DNA from: Coriaria nepalensis
Taxonomy: Eukaryota; Streptophyta; Magnoliopsida; Cucurbitales; Coriariaceae
Reading direction: 5' to 3'
NCBI GenBank assembly: GCA_027186245.1
Contig: CP114481.1
Span: 33,325,501-33,389,500, forward strand
DNA: 64,000 bases
Shown in pieces: positions 23,971 to 37,863 of this stretch. The notes below the pieces were generated by a model. That model worked only from the letters and a program-made list of their open reading frames with translations. It searched no databases and was not told the DNA's origin. How positions within the stretch are numbered: the stretch's first letter is position 1; each line of letters begins with the position of its first letter. A program made the position numbers and the translations under genes.

Positions 23971-26900
23971 AACTTTTGCGCATAACTTGCAAATGATCAT
24001 TGCAAGGAAAGTGGGTATTCGTTTAACCTTAAAATCATTTCAGTGAGTCATTTCAAGTCAATAACTTACTTCAAAGCAAGTCGAACGAATTCTAGTTTTC
24101 CACTACAGACACCACTTTTGTGCATAACTTGCGAATGATCATTGCATGGAAAGTGTGCATTCGTTTAACCTTAAAATCATTTCAATGAGTCATTTCAAGT
24201 CAATAACTTATTTCAAAGCAAGTCGAAAGAATTCTAGTTTTGCACTACAGACACAACTTTTGTGCATAACTTGCAAATGATCATTGCAAGGAAAGTGTGC
24301 ATTCGTTTAAAATTAAAATCATTTCAATGAGTCATTTCAAGTCAATAACTTACTTCAAAGCAAGTCGAACGAATTCTAGTTTTGCACTAAAGACCCAACT
24401 TTTGTGCATAACTTGCAAATGATCATTGCAAGGAAAGTGTGCATTCGTTTAACCTTAAAATCATTTCAATGAGTCATTTCAAGTCAATAACTTTTGTCAA
24501 AGCAAGTCGAACGTATTCTAGTTTTCTAGTACAGACACAACTTTTGTGCATAACTTGCAAATGATCATTGCAAGAAAAGTGGGTATTCGTTTAACCTTAA
24601 AATCATTTCAATGAGTCATTTCAAGTCAATAACTTACTTCAAAGCAAGTCGAACGAATTCTAGTTTAGCACTACAGACACCACTTTTGTGCATAACTTGC
24701 GAATGATCATTGCATGGAAAGTGTGCATTCGTTTAACCTTAAAATCATTTCAATGAGTCATTTCAAGTCAATAACTTATTTCAAAGCAAGTCGAAAGAAT
24801 TCTAGTTTTGCACTACAGACACAACTTTTGTGCATAACTTGCAAATGATCATTGCAAGGAAAGTGTGCATTCGTTTAAAATTAAAATCATTTCAATGAGT
24901 CATTTCAAGTCAATAACTTACTTCAAAGCATGTCGAACGAATTCTAGTTTTGCTCTACAGACACAAGTTTTGTGCATAACTTGCAAATGATCATTGCAAG
25001 GAAAGTGTGCATTCGTTTAACCTTAAAATCATTTCAATGAGTCATTTCAAGTCAATAACTTACTTCAAAGCAAGTCAAACGAATTCTAGTTTTCCACTAC
25101 AGACAGCACTTTTGTGCATAACTTGCGAATGATCATTGCATGGAAAGTGTGCATTCGTTTAACCTTAAAATCATTTCAATGAGTCATTTCAAGTCAATAA
25201 CTTATTTCAAAGCAAGTCGAAAGAATTCTAGTTTTGCACTACAGACACAACTTCTGTGCATAACTTGCGAATGATCATTGCAAGGAAAGTGTGCATTCGT
25301 TTAAAATTAAAATCATTTCAATTAGTCATTTCAAGTCAATAACTTACTTCAAAGCAAGTCGAACGAATTCTAGTTTTCCACTACAGACACCACTTTTGTG
25401 CATAACTTGCGAATGATCATTGCATGGATAGTGTGCATTCGTTTAAACTTAAAATCATTTCAATGGGTCATTTAAAGTCAATAACTTATGTCAAAGCAAG
25501 TCGAACGTATTCCAGTTTTCCAGTACAGACACAACTTTTGTGCATAATTTGCAAATGATCATTCCAAGGAAAGTGGGTATTCGTTTAACCTTAAAATCAT
25601 TTCAATGAGTCGTTTCAAGTCAATAACCTATTTCAAAACAAGTCGAACGAATTCTAGTTTTCCACTACAGACACAACTTTTGTGCATAACTTGCAAATGA
25701 TCATTGCAAGGAAAGTGTGCATTCGTTTAACCTCAAAATCATTTCAATTAGTCATTTCAAGTCAATCACTAATTTCAAAGCAATTCGAACGAATTCTAAT
25801 TTTGCACTACAAACACAAGTTTTGTGCATAACTTGCAAATTATCATTCCAAGGAAAGTGGGTATTCGTTTAACCTTAAAATCATTTCAATGAGTCATTTC
25901 AAGTCAATAACCTATTTCAAAACAAGTCGAACGAATTCTAGTTTTCAACTACAGACACAACTTTTGTGCATAACTTGCAAATGATCATTGCAAGGAAAGT
26001 GTGCATTCGTTTAAAATTAAAATCATTTCAATGAGTCATTTCAAGTCAATAACTTACTTCAAAGCAAGTCGAACGAATTCTAGTTTTGCACTACAGACAC
26101 AACTTTTGTGCATAACTTGCAAATGATCATTGCAAGGAAAGTGTGCATTCGTTTAACCTTAAAATCATTTCAATTAGTCATTTCAAGTCAATCACTAATT
26201 TCAAAGCAATTCGAACGAATTCTAATTTTGCACTACAAACACAAGTTTTGTGCATAACTTGCAAATTATCATTCCAAGGAAAGTGGGTATTCGTTTAACC
26301 TTAAAATCATTTCAATGAGTCATTTCAAGTCAATAAACTATTTCAAAACAAGTCGAACGAATTCTAGTTTTCCACTACAGACACAAATTTTGTGCATAAC
26401 TTGCAAATGATCATTGCAAGGAAAGTGTGCAGTCGTTTAAAATTAAAATCATTTCCATGAGTCATTTCAACTCAATAACTTACTTCAAAGCAAGTCGAAC
26501 GTATTCTAGTTTTCTAGTACAGACACAACTTTTGTGCATAACTTGCAAATGATCATTGCAAGGAAAGTGTGCTTTCGTTTAATCTTAAAATCATTTCAAA
26601 GAGTCCTTTCAAGTCAATAACTTATTTCAGAGCAAGTCGAACGAATTCTAGTTTTGCACTACAGACACAACATTTGTACATAACTTGCAAATGATCATTG
26701 CAAGGAAAGTGTGTATTCGTTTAAAATTAAAATCATTTCCAAGAGTCCTTTCAAGTCAATAACTTATTTCAGAGCAAGTCGAACGAATTCTAGTTTTGCA
26801 CTACAGACACAACTTTTGTGCATAACTTGCAAATGATCATTGCAAGGAAAGTGGGTATTCGTTTAACCTTAAAATCATTTGAATGAGTCATTTCAAGTCA

Positions 26901-27068
26901 ATAACTTATTTCAAAGCAAGTCGAACGAATTCTAGTTTTGCACTACAAACACAACTTTTGTGCATAACTTGCAAATGATCATTGCAAGGAAAGTGTGCAT
27001 TCGTTTAAAATTAAAATCATTTCAATGAGTCATTTCAAGTCAATAACTTACTTCAAAGCAAGTCGAAC

Positions 27069-30000
27069 GAATTCTAATTTTGCACTACAGACACAACTTT
27101 TGTGCATAACTTGCAAATGATCATTGCAAGGAAAGTGTGCGTTCGTTTAAGCTTAAAATCATTTCAATTTGTCATTTCAAGTCAATCACTAATTTCAAAG
27201 CAATTCGAACGAATTCTAATTTTGCACTACAAACACAAGTTTTGTGCATAACTTGCAAATTATCATTCCAAGGAAAGTGGGTATTCGTTTAACCATAAAA
27301 TCATTTCAATGAGTCATTTCAAGTCAATAACCTATTTCAAAACAAGTCGAACGAATTCTAGTTTTCCACTACAGACACCAATTTTGTGCATAACTTCTGA
27401 ATGATCATTGCATGGAAAGTGTGCATTCGTTTAACCTTAAAATCATTTCAATGAGTCATTTCAAGTCAATAACTTATGTCAAAGCAAGTCGAACGTATTC
27501 TAGTTTTCCAGTACAGACACAACTTTTGTGCATAACTTGCAAATGATCATTGCAAGGAAAGTGTGCAGTCGTTTAAAATTAAAATCATTTCAATTAGTCA
27601 TTTCGAGTCAATAACTTACTTCAAAGCAAGTCGAACGTATTCTAGTTTTCTAGTACAGACACAAATTTTGTGCATAACTTGCAAATGATCATTGCAAGGA
27701 AAGTGTGCTTTCGTTTAATCTTAAAATCATTTCAATGAGTCATTTCAAGTCAATAACTTATTTCAAAGCAAGTCGAACGAATTCTATTTTTCCACTACAA
27801 ACACAACTGTTGTGCATAACTTGCAAATGATCATTGCAAGGAAAGTGTGCATTCGTTTAAAATTAAAATCATTTCAATGAGTCATTTCAAGTCAATAACT
27901 TACTTCAAAGCAAGTCGAACGAATTCTAGTTTTGCACTACAGACACAACTTTTGTGCATAACTTGCAAATTATCATTCCAAGGAAAGTGGGTATTCGTTT
28001 AACCTTAAAATCATTTCAATGAGTCATTTCAAGTCAATAACCTATTTCAAAAGAAGTCGAACGAATTCTAGTTTTCAACTACAGACACAACTTTTGTGCA
28101 TAACTTGCAAATGATCATTGCAAGGAAAGTGTGCATTCGTTTAAAATTAAAATTATTTCAATGAGTCATTTCAAGTCAATAACTTACTTCAAAGCAAGTC
28201 GAACGAATTCTAGTTTTGCACTACAGACACAACTTTTGTGCATAACTTGCAAATGATCATTGCAAGGAAAGTGTGCATTCGTTTAACCTTAAAATCATTT
28301 CAATTAGTCATTTCAAGTCAATCACTAATTTCAAAGAAATTCGAACGAATTCTAATTTTGCACTACAAACACAAGTTTTGTGCATAACTTGCAAATTATC
28401 ATTCCAAGGAAAGTGGGTATTCGTTTAACCTTAAAATCATTTCAATGAGTCATTTCAAGTCAATAACCTATTTCAAAACAAGTCGAACGAATTCTAGTTT
28501 TCCACTACAGACACAACTTTTGTGCATAACTTGCAAATGATCATTGCAAGGAAAGTGTGCAGTCGTTTAAAATTAAAATCATTTCAATTAGAAATTTCAA
28601 GTCAATAACTTACTTCAAAGCAAGTCGAACGTATTCTAGTTTTCTAGTACATACACAAATTTTGTGCATAACTTGCAAATGATCATTGCAAGGAAAGTGT
28701 GCTTTCGTTTAATCTTAAAATCATTTCAATGAGTCATTTCAAGTCAATAACTTATTTCAAAGCAAGTCGAACGAATTCTATTTTTCCACTACAAACACAA
28801 CTGTTGTGCATAACTTGCAAATGATCATTGCAAGGAAAGTGTGCATTCGTTTAAAATTAAAATCATTTCAATGAGTCATTTCAAGTCAATAACTTACTTC
28901 AAAGCAAGTCGAACGAATTCTAGTTTTGCACTACAGACACAACTTTTGTGCATAACTTGCAAATGATCATTGCAAGGAAAGTGTGTATTCGTTTAACCTT
29001 AAAATCATTTCAATTAGTCATTTCAAGTCAATCACTAATTTCAAACCAATTCGAACGAATTCTAATTTTGCACTACAAACACAAGTTTTGTGCATAACTT
29101 GCAAATTATCATTCCAAGGAAAGTGGGTATTCGTTTAACCTTAAAATCATTTCAATGAGTCATTTCAAGTCAATAACCTATTTCAAAACAAGTCGAACGA
29201 ATTCTAGTTTTCCACTACAGACACAATTTTTGTGCATAACTTGCAAATGATCATTGCAAGGAAAGTGTGCAGTCGTTTAAAATTAAAATCATTTCAATGA
29301 GTCATTTGAAGTCAATAACTTACTTCAAAGCAAGTCGAACGTATTCTAGTTTTCTAGTACAGACACAACTTTTGTGCATAACTTGCAAATGATCATTGCA
29401 AGGAAAGTGTGCTTTCGTTTAATCTTAAAATCATTTCAAAGTGTCCTTTCAAGTCAATAACTTATTTCAGAGCAAGTCGAACGAATTCTAATTTTGCACT
29501 ACAGACACAACTTTTGTGCATAACTTGCAAATGATCATTGCAAGGAAAGTGTGCGTTCGTTTAACCTTAAAATCATTTCAATTTGTCATTTCAAGTCAAT
29601 CACTAATTTCAAAGCAATTCGAACGAATTCTAATTTTGCACTACAAACACAAGTTTTGTGCATAACTTGCAAATTATCATTCCAAGGAAAGTGGGTATTC
29701 GTTTAACCTTAAAATCATTTCAATGAGTCATCTCAAGTCAATAACCTATTTCAAAACAAGTCGAACGAATTCTAGTTTTCCACTACAGACACCAATTTTG
29801 TGCATAACTTCTGAATGATCATTGCATGGAAAGTGTGCATTCGTTTAACCTTAAAATCATTTCAATGAGTCATTTCAAGTCAATAACTTATGTCAAAGCA
29901 AGTCGAACGTATTCTAGTTTTCCAGTATAGACACAACTTTTGTGCATAACTTGCAAATGATCATTGCAAGGAAAGTGTGCTTTCGTTTAATATTAAAATC

Positions 30001-30884
30001 ATTTCAATGAGTCATTTCAAGTCAATAACTTATCTCAAAGCAAGTCGAATGAATTCTAGTTTTGCACTACAGACACAACTTTTGTGCATAACTTGCAAAT
30101 GATCATTGCAAGGAAAGTGTGCATTCGTTTAACCTTAAAATCATTTCAATTTGTCATTTCAAGTCAATCACTAATTTCAAACCAATTCGAACGAATTCTA
30201 ATTTTGCACTACAAACACAAGTTTTGTGCATAACTTGCAAATTATCATTCCAAGGAAAGTGGGTATTCGTTTAACCTTAAAATCATTTCAATGAGTCATT
30301 TCAAGTCAATAACCTATTTCAAAACAAGTCGAACGAATTCTAGTTTTCCACTACAGACACCAATTTTGTGCATAACTTCTGAATGATCATTGCATGGAAA
30401 GTGTGCATTCGTTTAACCTTAAAATCATTTCAATGAGTCATTTCAAGTCAATAACTTATGTCAAAGCAAGTCGAACGTATTCTAGTTTTCTAGTACAGAC
30501 ACAACTTTTGTGCATAACTTGCAAATGATCATTGCAGGAAAGTGTGCTTTCGTTTAATCTTAAAATCATTTCAATGAGTCATTTCAAGTCAATAACTTAT
30601 CTCAAAGCAAGTCGAATGAATTCTAGTTTTGCACTACAGACACAACTTTTGTGCATAACTTGCAAAGTATCATTCCAAGGAAAGTGGGTATTCGTTTAAC
30701 CTTAAAATCATTTCAATGAGTCATTTCAAGTCAATAACCTATTTCAAAACAAGTCGAACGAATTCTAGTTTTGCACTACAGACACCAATTTTGTGCATAA
30801 CTTCTGAATGATCATTGCTTGGAAAGTGTGCATTCGTTTAACCTTAAAATCATTTCAATGAGTCATTTCAAGTCAATAACTTAT
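27069..30884 (+). repeat. Mixed satellite monomers, TTCTGAATG subtype begins
   Basis: The subtype with AACTTCTGAATGATC first appears near 27387 and recurs to about 51250. Units with AAATTATCATTCC plus AACCTATTTCAAAAC are also common. A block of about 400 bp with CACAACTGTTGTGC at 27806 recurs at 28800 (994 bp, 7 units). A unit with AATTTGTCATTTC recurs near 27168, 29582 and 30149. No non-satellite sequence. Confidence 0.8.
30503..30643 (+). repeat. Short monomer, 141 bp (1-bp loss)
   Basis: ATTGCAGGAAAG replaces ATTGCAAGGAAAG, a single A lost beside the dyad. The same loss is found in the units starting at 30928 (425 bp, three units, later) and 34051. Confidence 0.95.
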
Positions 30885-33800
30885 GTCAAAGCAAGTCGAA
30901 CGTATTCTAGTTTTCCAGTACAGACACAACTTTTGTGCATAACTTGCAAATGATCATTGCAGGAAAGTGTGCTTTCGTTTATTCTTAAAATCATTTCAAT
31001 GAGTCATTTCAAGTCAATAACTTATCTCAAAGCAAGTCGAATGAATTCTAGTTTTGCACTACAGACACAACTTTTGTGCATAACTTGCAAATTATCATTC
31101 CATGGAAAGTGGGTATTCGTTTAACCTTAAAATCATTTCAATGAGTCATTTCAAGTCAATAACCTATTTCAAAACAAGTCGAACAAATTCTATTTTTGCA
31201 CTACAAACACATGTTTTGTGCATAACTTGCAAATGATCATTGCAAGTAAAGTGTGCTTTCGTTTAACTTTAAAATCATTTCAATGAGTCATTTCAAGTCA
31301 ATAACTTGTCTCAAAGCAAGTCGAATGAATTCTAGTTTTGCACTACAGACACAACTTTTGTGCATAACTTGCAAATTATCATTCCAAGGAAAGTGGGTAT
31401 TCGTTTAACCTTAAAATCATTTCAATGAGTCATTTCAACTCAATAACTTATGTCAAAGCAAGTCGAACGTATTCTAGTTTTCCAGTACAGACACAACTTT
31501 TGTGCATAACTTACAAATGATCATTGCAAGGAAAGTGTGCTTTCGTTTAACCTTAAAATCATTTCAATGAGTCATTTCAAGTCAATAACTTACTTCAAAG
31601 CAAGTCGAACGTATTCTAGTTTTCTAGTACAGACACAACTTTTGTGCATAACTTGCAAATGATCATTGCAAGGAAAGTGTGCATTCGTTTAAAATTAAAA
31701 TCATTTCAATGAGTCATTTCAAGTCAATAACTTACTTCAAAGCAAGTCGAACGAATTCTAATTTTGCACTACAGACACAACTTTTGTGCATAACTTGCAA
31801 ATGATCATTGCAAGGAAAGTGTGCATTCGTTTAACCTTAAAATCATTTCAATTAGTCATTTCAAGTCAATCACTAATTTCAAAGCAATTCGAACGAATTC
31901 TAATTTTGCACTACAAACACAAGTTTTGTGCATAATTTGCAAATTATCATTCCAAGGAAAGTGGGTATTCGTTTAACCATAAAATCATTTCAATGAGTCA
32001 TTTCAAGTCAATAACCTATTTCAAAACAAGTCGAACGAATTCTAGTTTTCCACTACAGACACCAATTTTGTGCATAACTTCTGAATGATCATTGCATGGA
32101 AAGTGTGCATTCGTTTAACCTTAAAATCATTTCAATGAGTCATTTCAAGTCAATAACTTATGTCAAAGCAAGTCGAATGTATTCTAGTTTTCCAGTACAG
32201 ACACAACTTTTGTGCATAACTTGCAAATGATCATTGCAAGGAAAGTGTGCTTTCGTTTAACCTTAAAATCATTTCAATGAGTCATTTCAAGTCAATAACT
32301 TATTTTAAAGCAAGTCGAACGAATTCTAGTTTTGCACTAGAGACACAACTTTTGTGCATGACTTGCAAATTATCATTCGAAGGAAAGTGTGCATTCTTTT
32401 AACCTTAAAATCATTTCAATGAGTCATTACAAGTCAATAACTTATTTCAAAGCAATTCGAACGAATTCTAATTTTGCACTACAAACACAAGTTTTGTGCA
32501 TAACTTGCAAATTATCATTCCAAGGAAAGCGGGTATTCATTTAACCATAAAATCATTTCAATGAGTCATTTCAAGTCAATAACCTATTTCAAAACGAGTC
32601 GAACGAATTCTAGTTTTCCACTACAGACACAACTTTTGTGCATAACTTGCAAATGATCATTGCAAGGAAAGTGTGCATTCGTTTAAAATTAAAATCATTT
32701 CAATGAGTCATTTCAAGTCAATAACTTATCTCAAAGCAAGTCGAATGAATTCTAGTTTTGCACTACAGACACAACTTTTGTGCATAACTTGCAAATGATC
32801 ATTGCAAGGAAAGTGTGCATTCGTTTAGAATTAAAATCATTTCAATGAGTCATTTCAAGTCAATAACTTTCTTCAAAGCAAGTCGAACGAATTCTAATTT
32901 TGCACTACAGACACAACTTTTGTGCATAACTTGCAAATGATCATTGCAAGGAAAGTGTGCGTTCGTTTAAAATTAAAATCATTTCAATGAGTCATTTCAA
33001 GTCAATAACTTACTTCAAAGCAAGTCGAACGTATTCTAGTTTTCTAGTACAGACACAAGTTTTGTGCATAACTTGCAAATTATCATTCCAAGGAAAGTGG
33101 GTATTCGTTTAAAATTAAAATCATTTCAATGAGTCATTTCAAGTCAATAACTTATTTCAAAGCAAGTCGAACGAATTCTAGTTTTGCACTACAGACACAA
33201 CTTTTGTGCATAACTTGCAAATGATCATTGCAAGGAAAGTGTGCATTCGTTTAAAATTAAAATCATTTCAATGAGTCATTTCAAGTCAATAACTTACTTC
33301 AAAGCAAGTCGAACGAATTCTAATTTTGCACTACAGACACAACTTTTGTGCATAACTTGCAAATGATCATTGCAAGGAAAGTGTGCATTCGTTTAAAATT
33401 AAAATCATTTCAATGAGTCATTTCAAGTCAATAACTTACTTCAAAGCAAGTCGAACGTAATCTAGTTTTCTAGTACAGACACAACTTTTGTGCATAACTT
33501 GCAAATGATCATTGCAAGGAAAGTGTGGTTTCGTTTAACCTTAAAATCATTTCAATGAGTCATTTCAAGTCAATAACTTATTTCAAAGCAAGTCGAACGA
33601 ATTCTAGTTTTGCACTACAAACACAACTTTTGTGCATAACTTGCAAATGATCATTGCAAGGAAAGTGTGCATTCGTTTAACTTTAAAATCATTTCAATGA
33701 GTCATTTCAAGTCAATAACTTATCTCAAAGCAAGTCGAACGAATTCTAGTTTTGCACTACAGACACAACTTTTGTGCATAACTTGCAAATTATCATTCCA

Positions 33801-34007
33801 AGGAAAGTGGGTATTCGTTTAACCTTAAAATCATTTCAATGAGTCATTTCAACTCAATAACTTATGTCAAAGCAAGTCGAACGTATTCTAGTTTTCCAGT
33901 ACAGACACAACTTTTGTGCATAACTTACAAATGATCATTGCAAGGAAAGTGTGCTTTCGTTTAACCTTAAAATCATTTCAATGAGTCATTTCAAGTCAAT
34001 AACTTAT
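30885..34007 (+). repeat. 22-monomer HOR unit, copy 1 (3123 bp)
   Basis: Followed directly by a second copy at an offset of 3123 bp = 22 x 142 - 1. The missing base is in the short monomer at 30928. Paired markers are TGCAGGAAAG (30958 and 34081), ACACATGTTTTG (31207 and 34330) and CACTAGAGACAC (32335 and 35458). I noticed only about four differences between copies, for example CATAATTTGC (near 31932) against CATAACTTGC. Confidence 0.9.
30928..31068 (+). repeat. Short monomer, 141 bp (1-bp loss)
   Basis: Carries TGCAGGAAAG at 30958 together with TTTATTCTTAAAATC, a variant shared only with the copy at 34051. It starts the 22-monomer unit. Confidence 0.95.
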
Positions 34008-37000
34008 TTCAAAGCAAGTCGAACGTATTCTAGTTTTCCAGTACAGACACAACTTTTGTGCATAACTTGCAAATGATCATTGCAGGAAAGTGTGCTTTCG
34101 TTTATTCTTAAAATCATTTCAATGAGTCATTTCAAGTCAATAACTTATCTCAAAGCAAGTCGAATGAATTCTAGTTTTGCACTACAGACACAACTTTTGT
34201 GCATAACTTGCAAATTATCATTCCATGGAAAGTGGGTATTCGTTTAACCTTAAAATCATTTCAATGAGTCATTTCAAGTCAATAACCTATTTCAAAACAA
34301 GTCGAACAAATTCTATTTTTGCACTACAAACACATGTTTTGTGCATAACTTGCAAATGATCATTGCAAGTAAAGTGTGCTTTCGTTTAACTTTAAAATCA
34401 TTTCAATGAGTCATTTCAAGTCAATAACTTGTCTCAAAGCAAGTCGAATGAATTCTAGTTTTGCACTACAGACACAACTTTTGTGCATAACTTGCAAATT
34501 ATCATTCCAAGGAAAGTGGGTATTCGTTTAACCTTAAAATCATTTCAATGAGTCACTTCAACTCAATAACTTATGTCAAAGCAAGTCGAACGTATTCTAG
34601 TTTTCCAGTACAGACACAACTTTTGTGCATAACTTACAAATGATCATTGCAAGGAAAGTGTGCTTTCGTTTAACCTTAAAATCATTTCAATGAGTCATTT
34701 CAAGTCAATAACTTACTTCAAAGCAAGTCGAACGTATTCTAGTTTTCTAGTACAGACACAACTTTTGTGCATAACTTGCAAATGATCATTGCAAGGAAAG
34801 TGTGCATTCGTTTAAAATTAAAATCATTTCAATGAGTCATTTCAAGTCAATAACTTACTTCAAAGCAAGTCGAACGAATTCTAATTTTGCACTACAGACA
34901 CAACTTTTGTGCATAACTTGCAAATGATCATTGCAAGGAAAGTGTGCATTCGTTTAACCTTAAAATCATTTCAATTAGTCATTTCAAGTCAATCACTAAT
35001 TTCAAAGCAATTCGAACGAATTCTAATTTTGCACTACAAACACAAGTTTTGTGCATAACTTGCAAATTATCATTCCAAGGAAAGTGGGTATTCGTTTAAC
35101 CATAAAATCATTTCAATGAGTCATTTCAAGTCAATAACCTATTTCAAAACAAGTCGAACGAATTCTAGTTTTCCACTACAGACACCAATTTTGTGCATAA
35201 CTTCTGAATGATCATTGCATGGAAAGTGTGCATTCGTTTAACCTTAAAATCATTTCAATGAGTCATTTCAAGTCAATAACTTATGTCAAAGCAAGTCGAA
35301 TGTATTCTAGTTTTCCAGTACAGACACAACTTTTGTGCATAACTTGCAAATGATCATTGCAAGGAAAGTGTGCTTTCGTTTAACCTTAAAATCATTTCAA
35401 TGAGTCATTTCAAGTCAATAACTTATTTTAAAGCAAGTCGAACGAATTCTAGTTTTGCACTAGAGACACAACTTTTGTGCATGACTTGCAAATTATCATT
35501 CGAAGGAAAGTGTGCATTCTTTTAACCTTAAAATCATTTCAATGAGTCATTACAAGTCAATAACTTATTTCAAAGCAATTCGAACGAATTCTAATTTTGC
35601 ACTACAAACACAAGTTTTGTGCATAACTTGCAAATTATCATTCCAAGGAAAGCGGGTATTCATTTAACCATAAAATCATTTCAATGAGTCATTTCAAGTC
35701 AATAACCTATTTCAAAACGAGTCGAACGAATTCTAGTTTTCCACTACAGACACAACTTTTGTGCATAACTTGCAAATGATCATTGCAAGGAAAGTGTGCA
35801 TTCGTTTAAAATTAAAATCATTTCAATGAGTCATTTCAAGTCAATAACTTATCTCAAAGCAAGTCGAATGAATTCTAGTTTTGCACTACAGACACAACTT
35901 TTGTGCATAACTTGCAAATGATCATTGCAAGGAAAGTGTGCATTCGTTTAGAATTAAAATCATTTCAATGAGTCATTTCAAGTCAATAACTTTCTTCAAA
36001 GCAAGTCGAACGAATTCTAATTTTGCACTACAGACACAACTTTTGTGCATAACTTGCAAATGATCATTGCAAGGAAAGTGTGCGTTCGTTTAAAATTAAA
36101 ATCATTTCAATGAGTCATTTCAAGTCAATAACTTACTTCAAAGCAAGTCGAACGTATTCTAGTTTTCTAGTACAGACACAAGTTTTGTGCATAACTTGCA
36201 AATTATCATTCCAAGGAAAGTGGGTATTCGTTTAAAATTAAAATCATTTCAATGAGTCATTTCAAGTCAATAACTTATTTCAAAGCAAGTCGAACGAATT
36301 CTAGTTTTGCACTACAGACACAACTTTTGTGCATAACTTGCAAATGATCATTGCAAGGAAAGTGTGCATTCGTTTAAAATTAAAATCATTTCAATGAGTC
36401 ATTTCAAGTCAATAACTTACTTCAAAGCAAGTCGAACGAATTCTAATTTTGCACTACAGACACAACTTTTGTGCATAACTTGCAAATGATCATTGCAAGG
36501 AAAGTGTGCATTCGTTTAAAATTAAAATCATTTCAATGAGTCATTTCAAGTCAATAACTTACTTCAAAGCAAGTCGAACGTAATCTAGTTTTCTAGTACA
36601 GACACAACTTTTGTGCATAACTTGCAAATGATCATTGCAAGGAAAGTGTGGTTTCGTTTAACCTTAAAATCATTTCAATGAGTCATTTCAAGTCAATAAC
36701 TTATTTCAAAGCAAGTCGAACGAATTCTAGTTTTGCACTACAAACACAACTTTTGTGCATAACTTGCAAATGATCATTGCATGGAAAGTGTGCATTCGTT
36801 TAACTTTAAAATCATTTCAATGAGTCATTTCAAGTCAATAACTTATCTCAAAGCAAGTCGAACGAAATCTAGTTTTGCACTACAGACACAACTTTTGTGC
36901 ATAACTTGCAAATTATCATTCCAAGGAAAGTGGGTATTCGTTTAACCTTAAAATCATTTCAATGAGTCATTTCAACTCAATAACTTATGTCAAAGCAAGT

Positions 37001-37130
37001 CGAACGTATTCTAGTTTTCCAGTACAGACACAACTTTTGTGCATAACTTACAAATGATCATTGCAAGGAAAGTGTGCTTTCGTTTAACCTTAAAATCATT
37101 TCAATGAGTCATTTCAAGTCAATAACTTAT
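34008..37130 (+). repeat. 22-monomer HOR unit, copy 2 (3123 bp)
   Basis: Tandem copy of 30885-34007. The match fails at about 37149, where CGAACGAATTC replaces CGAACGTATTC. Private changes include GAGTCACTTC (near 34550), CATTGCATGG (near 36775) and CGAACGAAATCTAG (near 36858). Confidence 0.9.
34051..34191 (+). repeat. Short monomer, 141 bp (1-bp loss)
   Basis: Third instance of TGCAGGAAAG, at 34081. It is the copy of the 30928 unit produced by the 22-monomer duplication. Confidence 0.95.
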
Positions 37131-37863
37131 TTCAAAGCAAGTCGAACGAATTCTAGTTTTGCACTACAGACACAACTTTTGTGCATAACTTGCAAATGGT
37201 CATTGCAAGGAAAGTGTGCATTCGTTTAAATTTAAAATCATTTCAATGAGTCATTTCAAGTCAATAACTTACTTCAGAGCAAGTCGAACGAATTCTAATT
37301 TTGCACTACAGACACAACTTTTGTGCATAACTTGCAAATGATCCTTGCAAGGAAAGTGTGCGTTCGTTTAACCTTAAAATCATTTCAATTTGTCATTTCA
37401 AGTCAATCACTAATTTCAAAGCAATTCGAACGAATTCTAATTTTGCACGACAAACACAAGTTTTGTGCATAACTTGCAAATTATCATTCCAAGGAAAGTG
37501 GGTATTCGTTAAACCTTAAAATCATTTCAATGAGTCATTTCAAGTCAATAACCTATTTCAAAACAAGTTGAACAAATTCTAGTTTTCCACTACAGACACC
37601 AATTTTGTGCATAACTTCTAAATGATCATTGCATGGAAAGTGTGCATTCGTTTAACCTTAAAATCATTTCAATGAGTCATTTCAAGTCAATAACTTATGT
37701 CAAAGCAAGTCGAACGTATTCTAGTTTTCCAGTACAGACACAACTTTTGTGCATAACTTGCAAATGATCATTGCAAGGAAAGTGTGCTTTCGTTTAACCT
37801 TAAAATCATTTCAATGAGTCATTTCAAGTCAATAACTTATTTGAAAGCAAGTGGAACAAATTC
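37131..37863 (+). repeat. Mixed satellite monomers
   Basis: About five diverse units. One has GCACGACAAAC (near 37446), one has CTTCTAAATGATC (near 37616), and one has AAGTGGAACAAATTC (near 37848). I see no higher-order period. Confidence 0.85.

Larger units (their letters stand above)
18433..27068 (+). repeat. 38-monomer HOR unit, copy 2, expanded to 61 units (8636 bp)
   Basis: Begins and ends like 13037-18432 but is 3240 bp longer. Most of the gain is an internal 19-monomer tandem duplication; the rest is about four extra units near 23910-24660 and one near 20640-20780, less one unit near 24790-24950. Its end shares many private variants with copy 1: TAGTTTAGCAC (15883 and 24661), GCTCTACAGAC (16316 and 24952), AGACAGCAC (16465 and 25101), GTATTCCAG (16871 and 25507), and TTCCAAGAG (18101 and 26737). 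The last four pairs are exactly 8636 bp apart, equal to 61 x 142 minus two 13-bp deletions. Confidence 0.8.
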
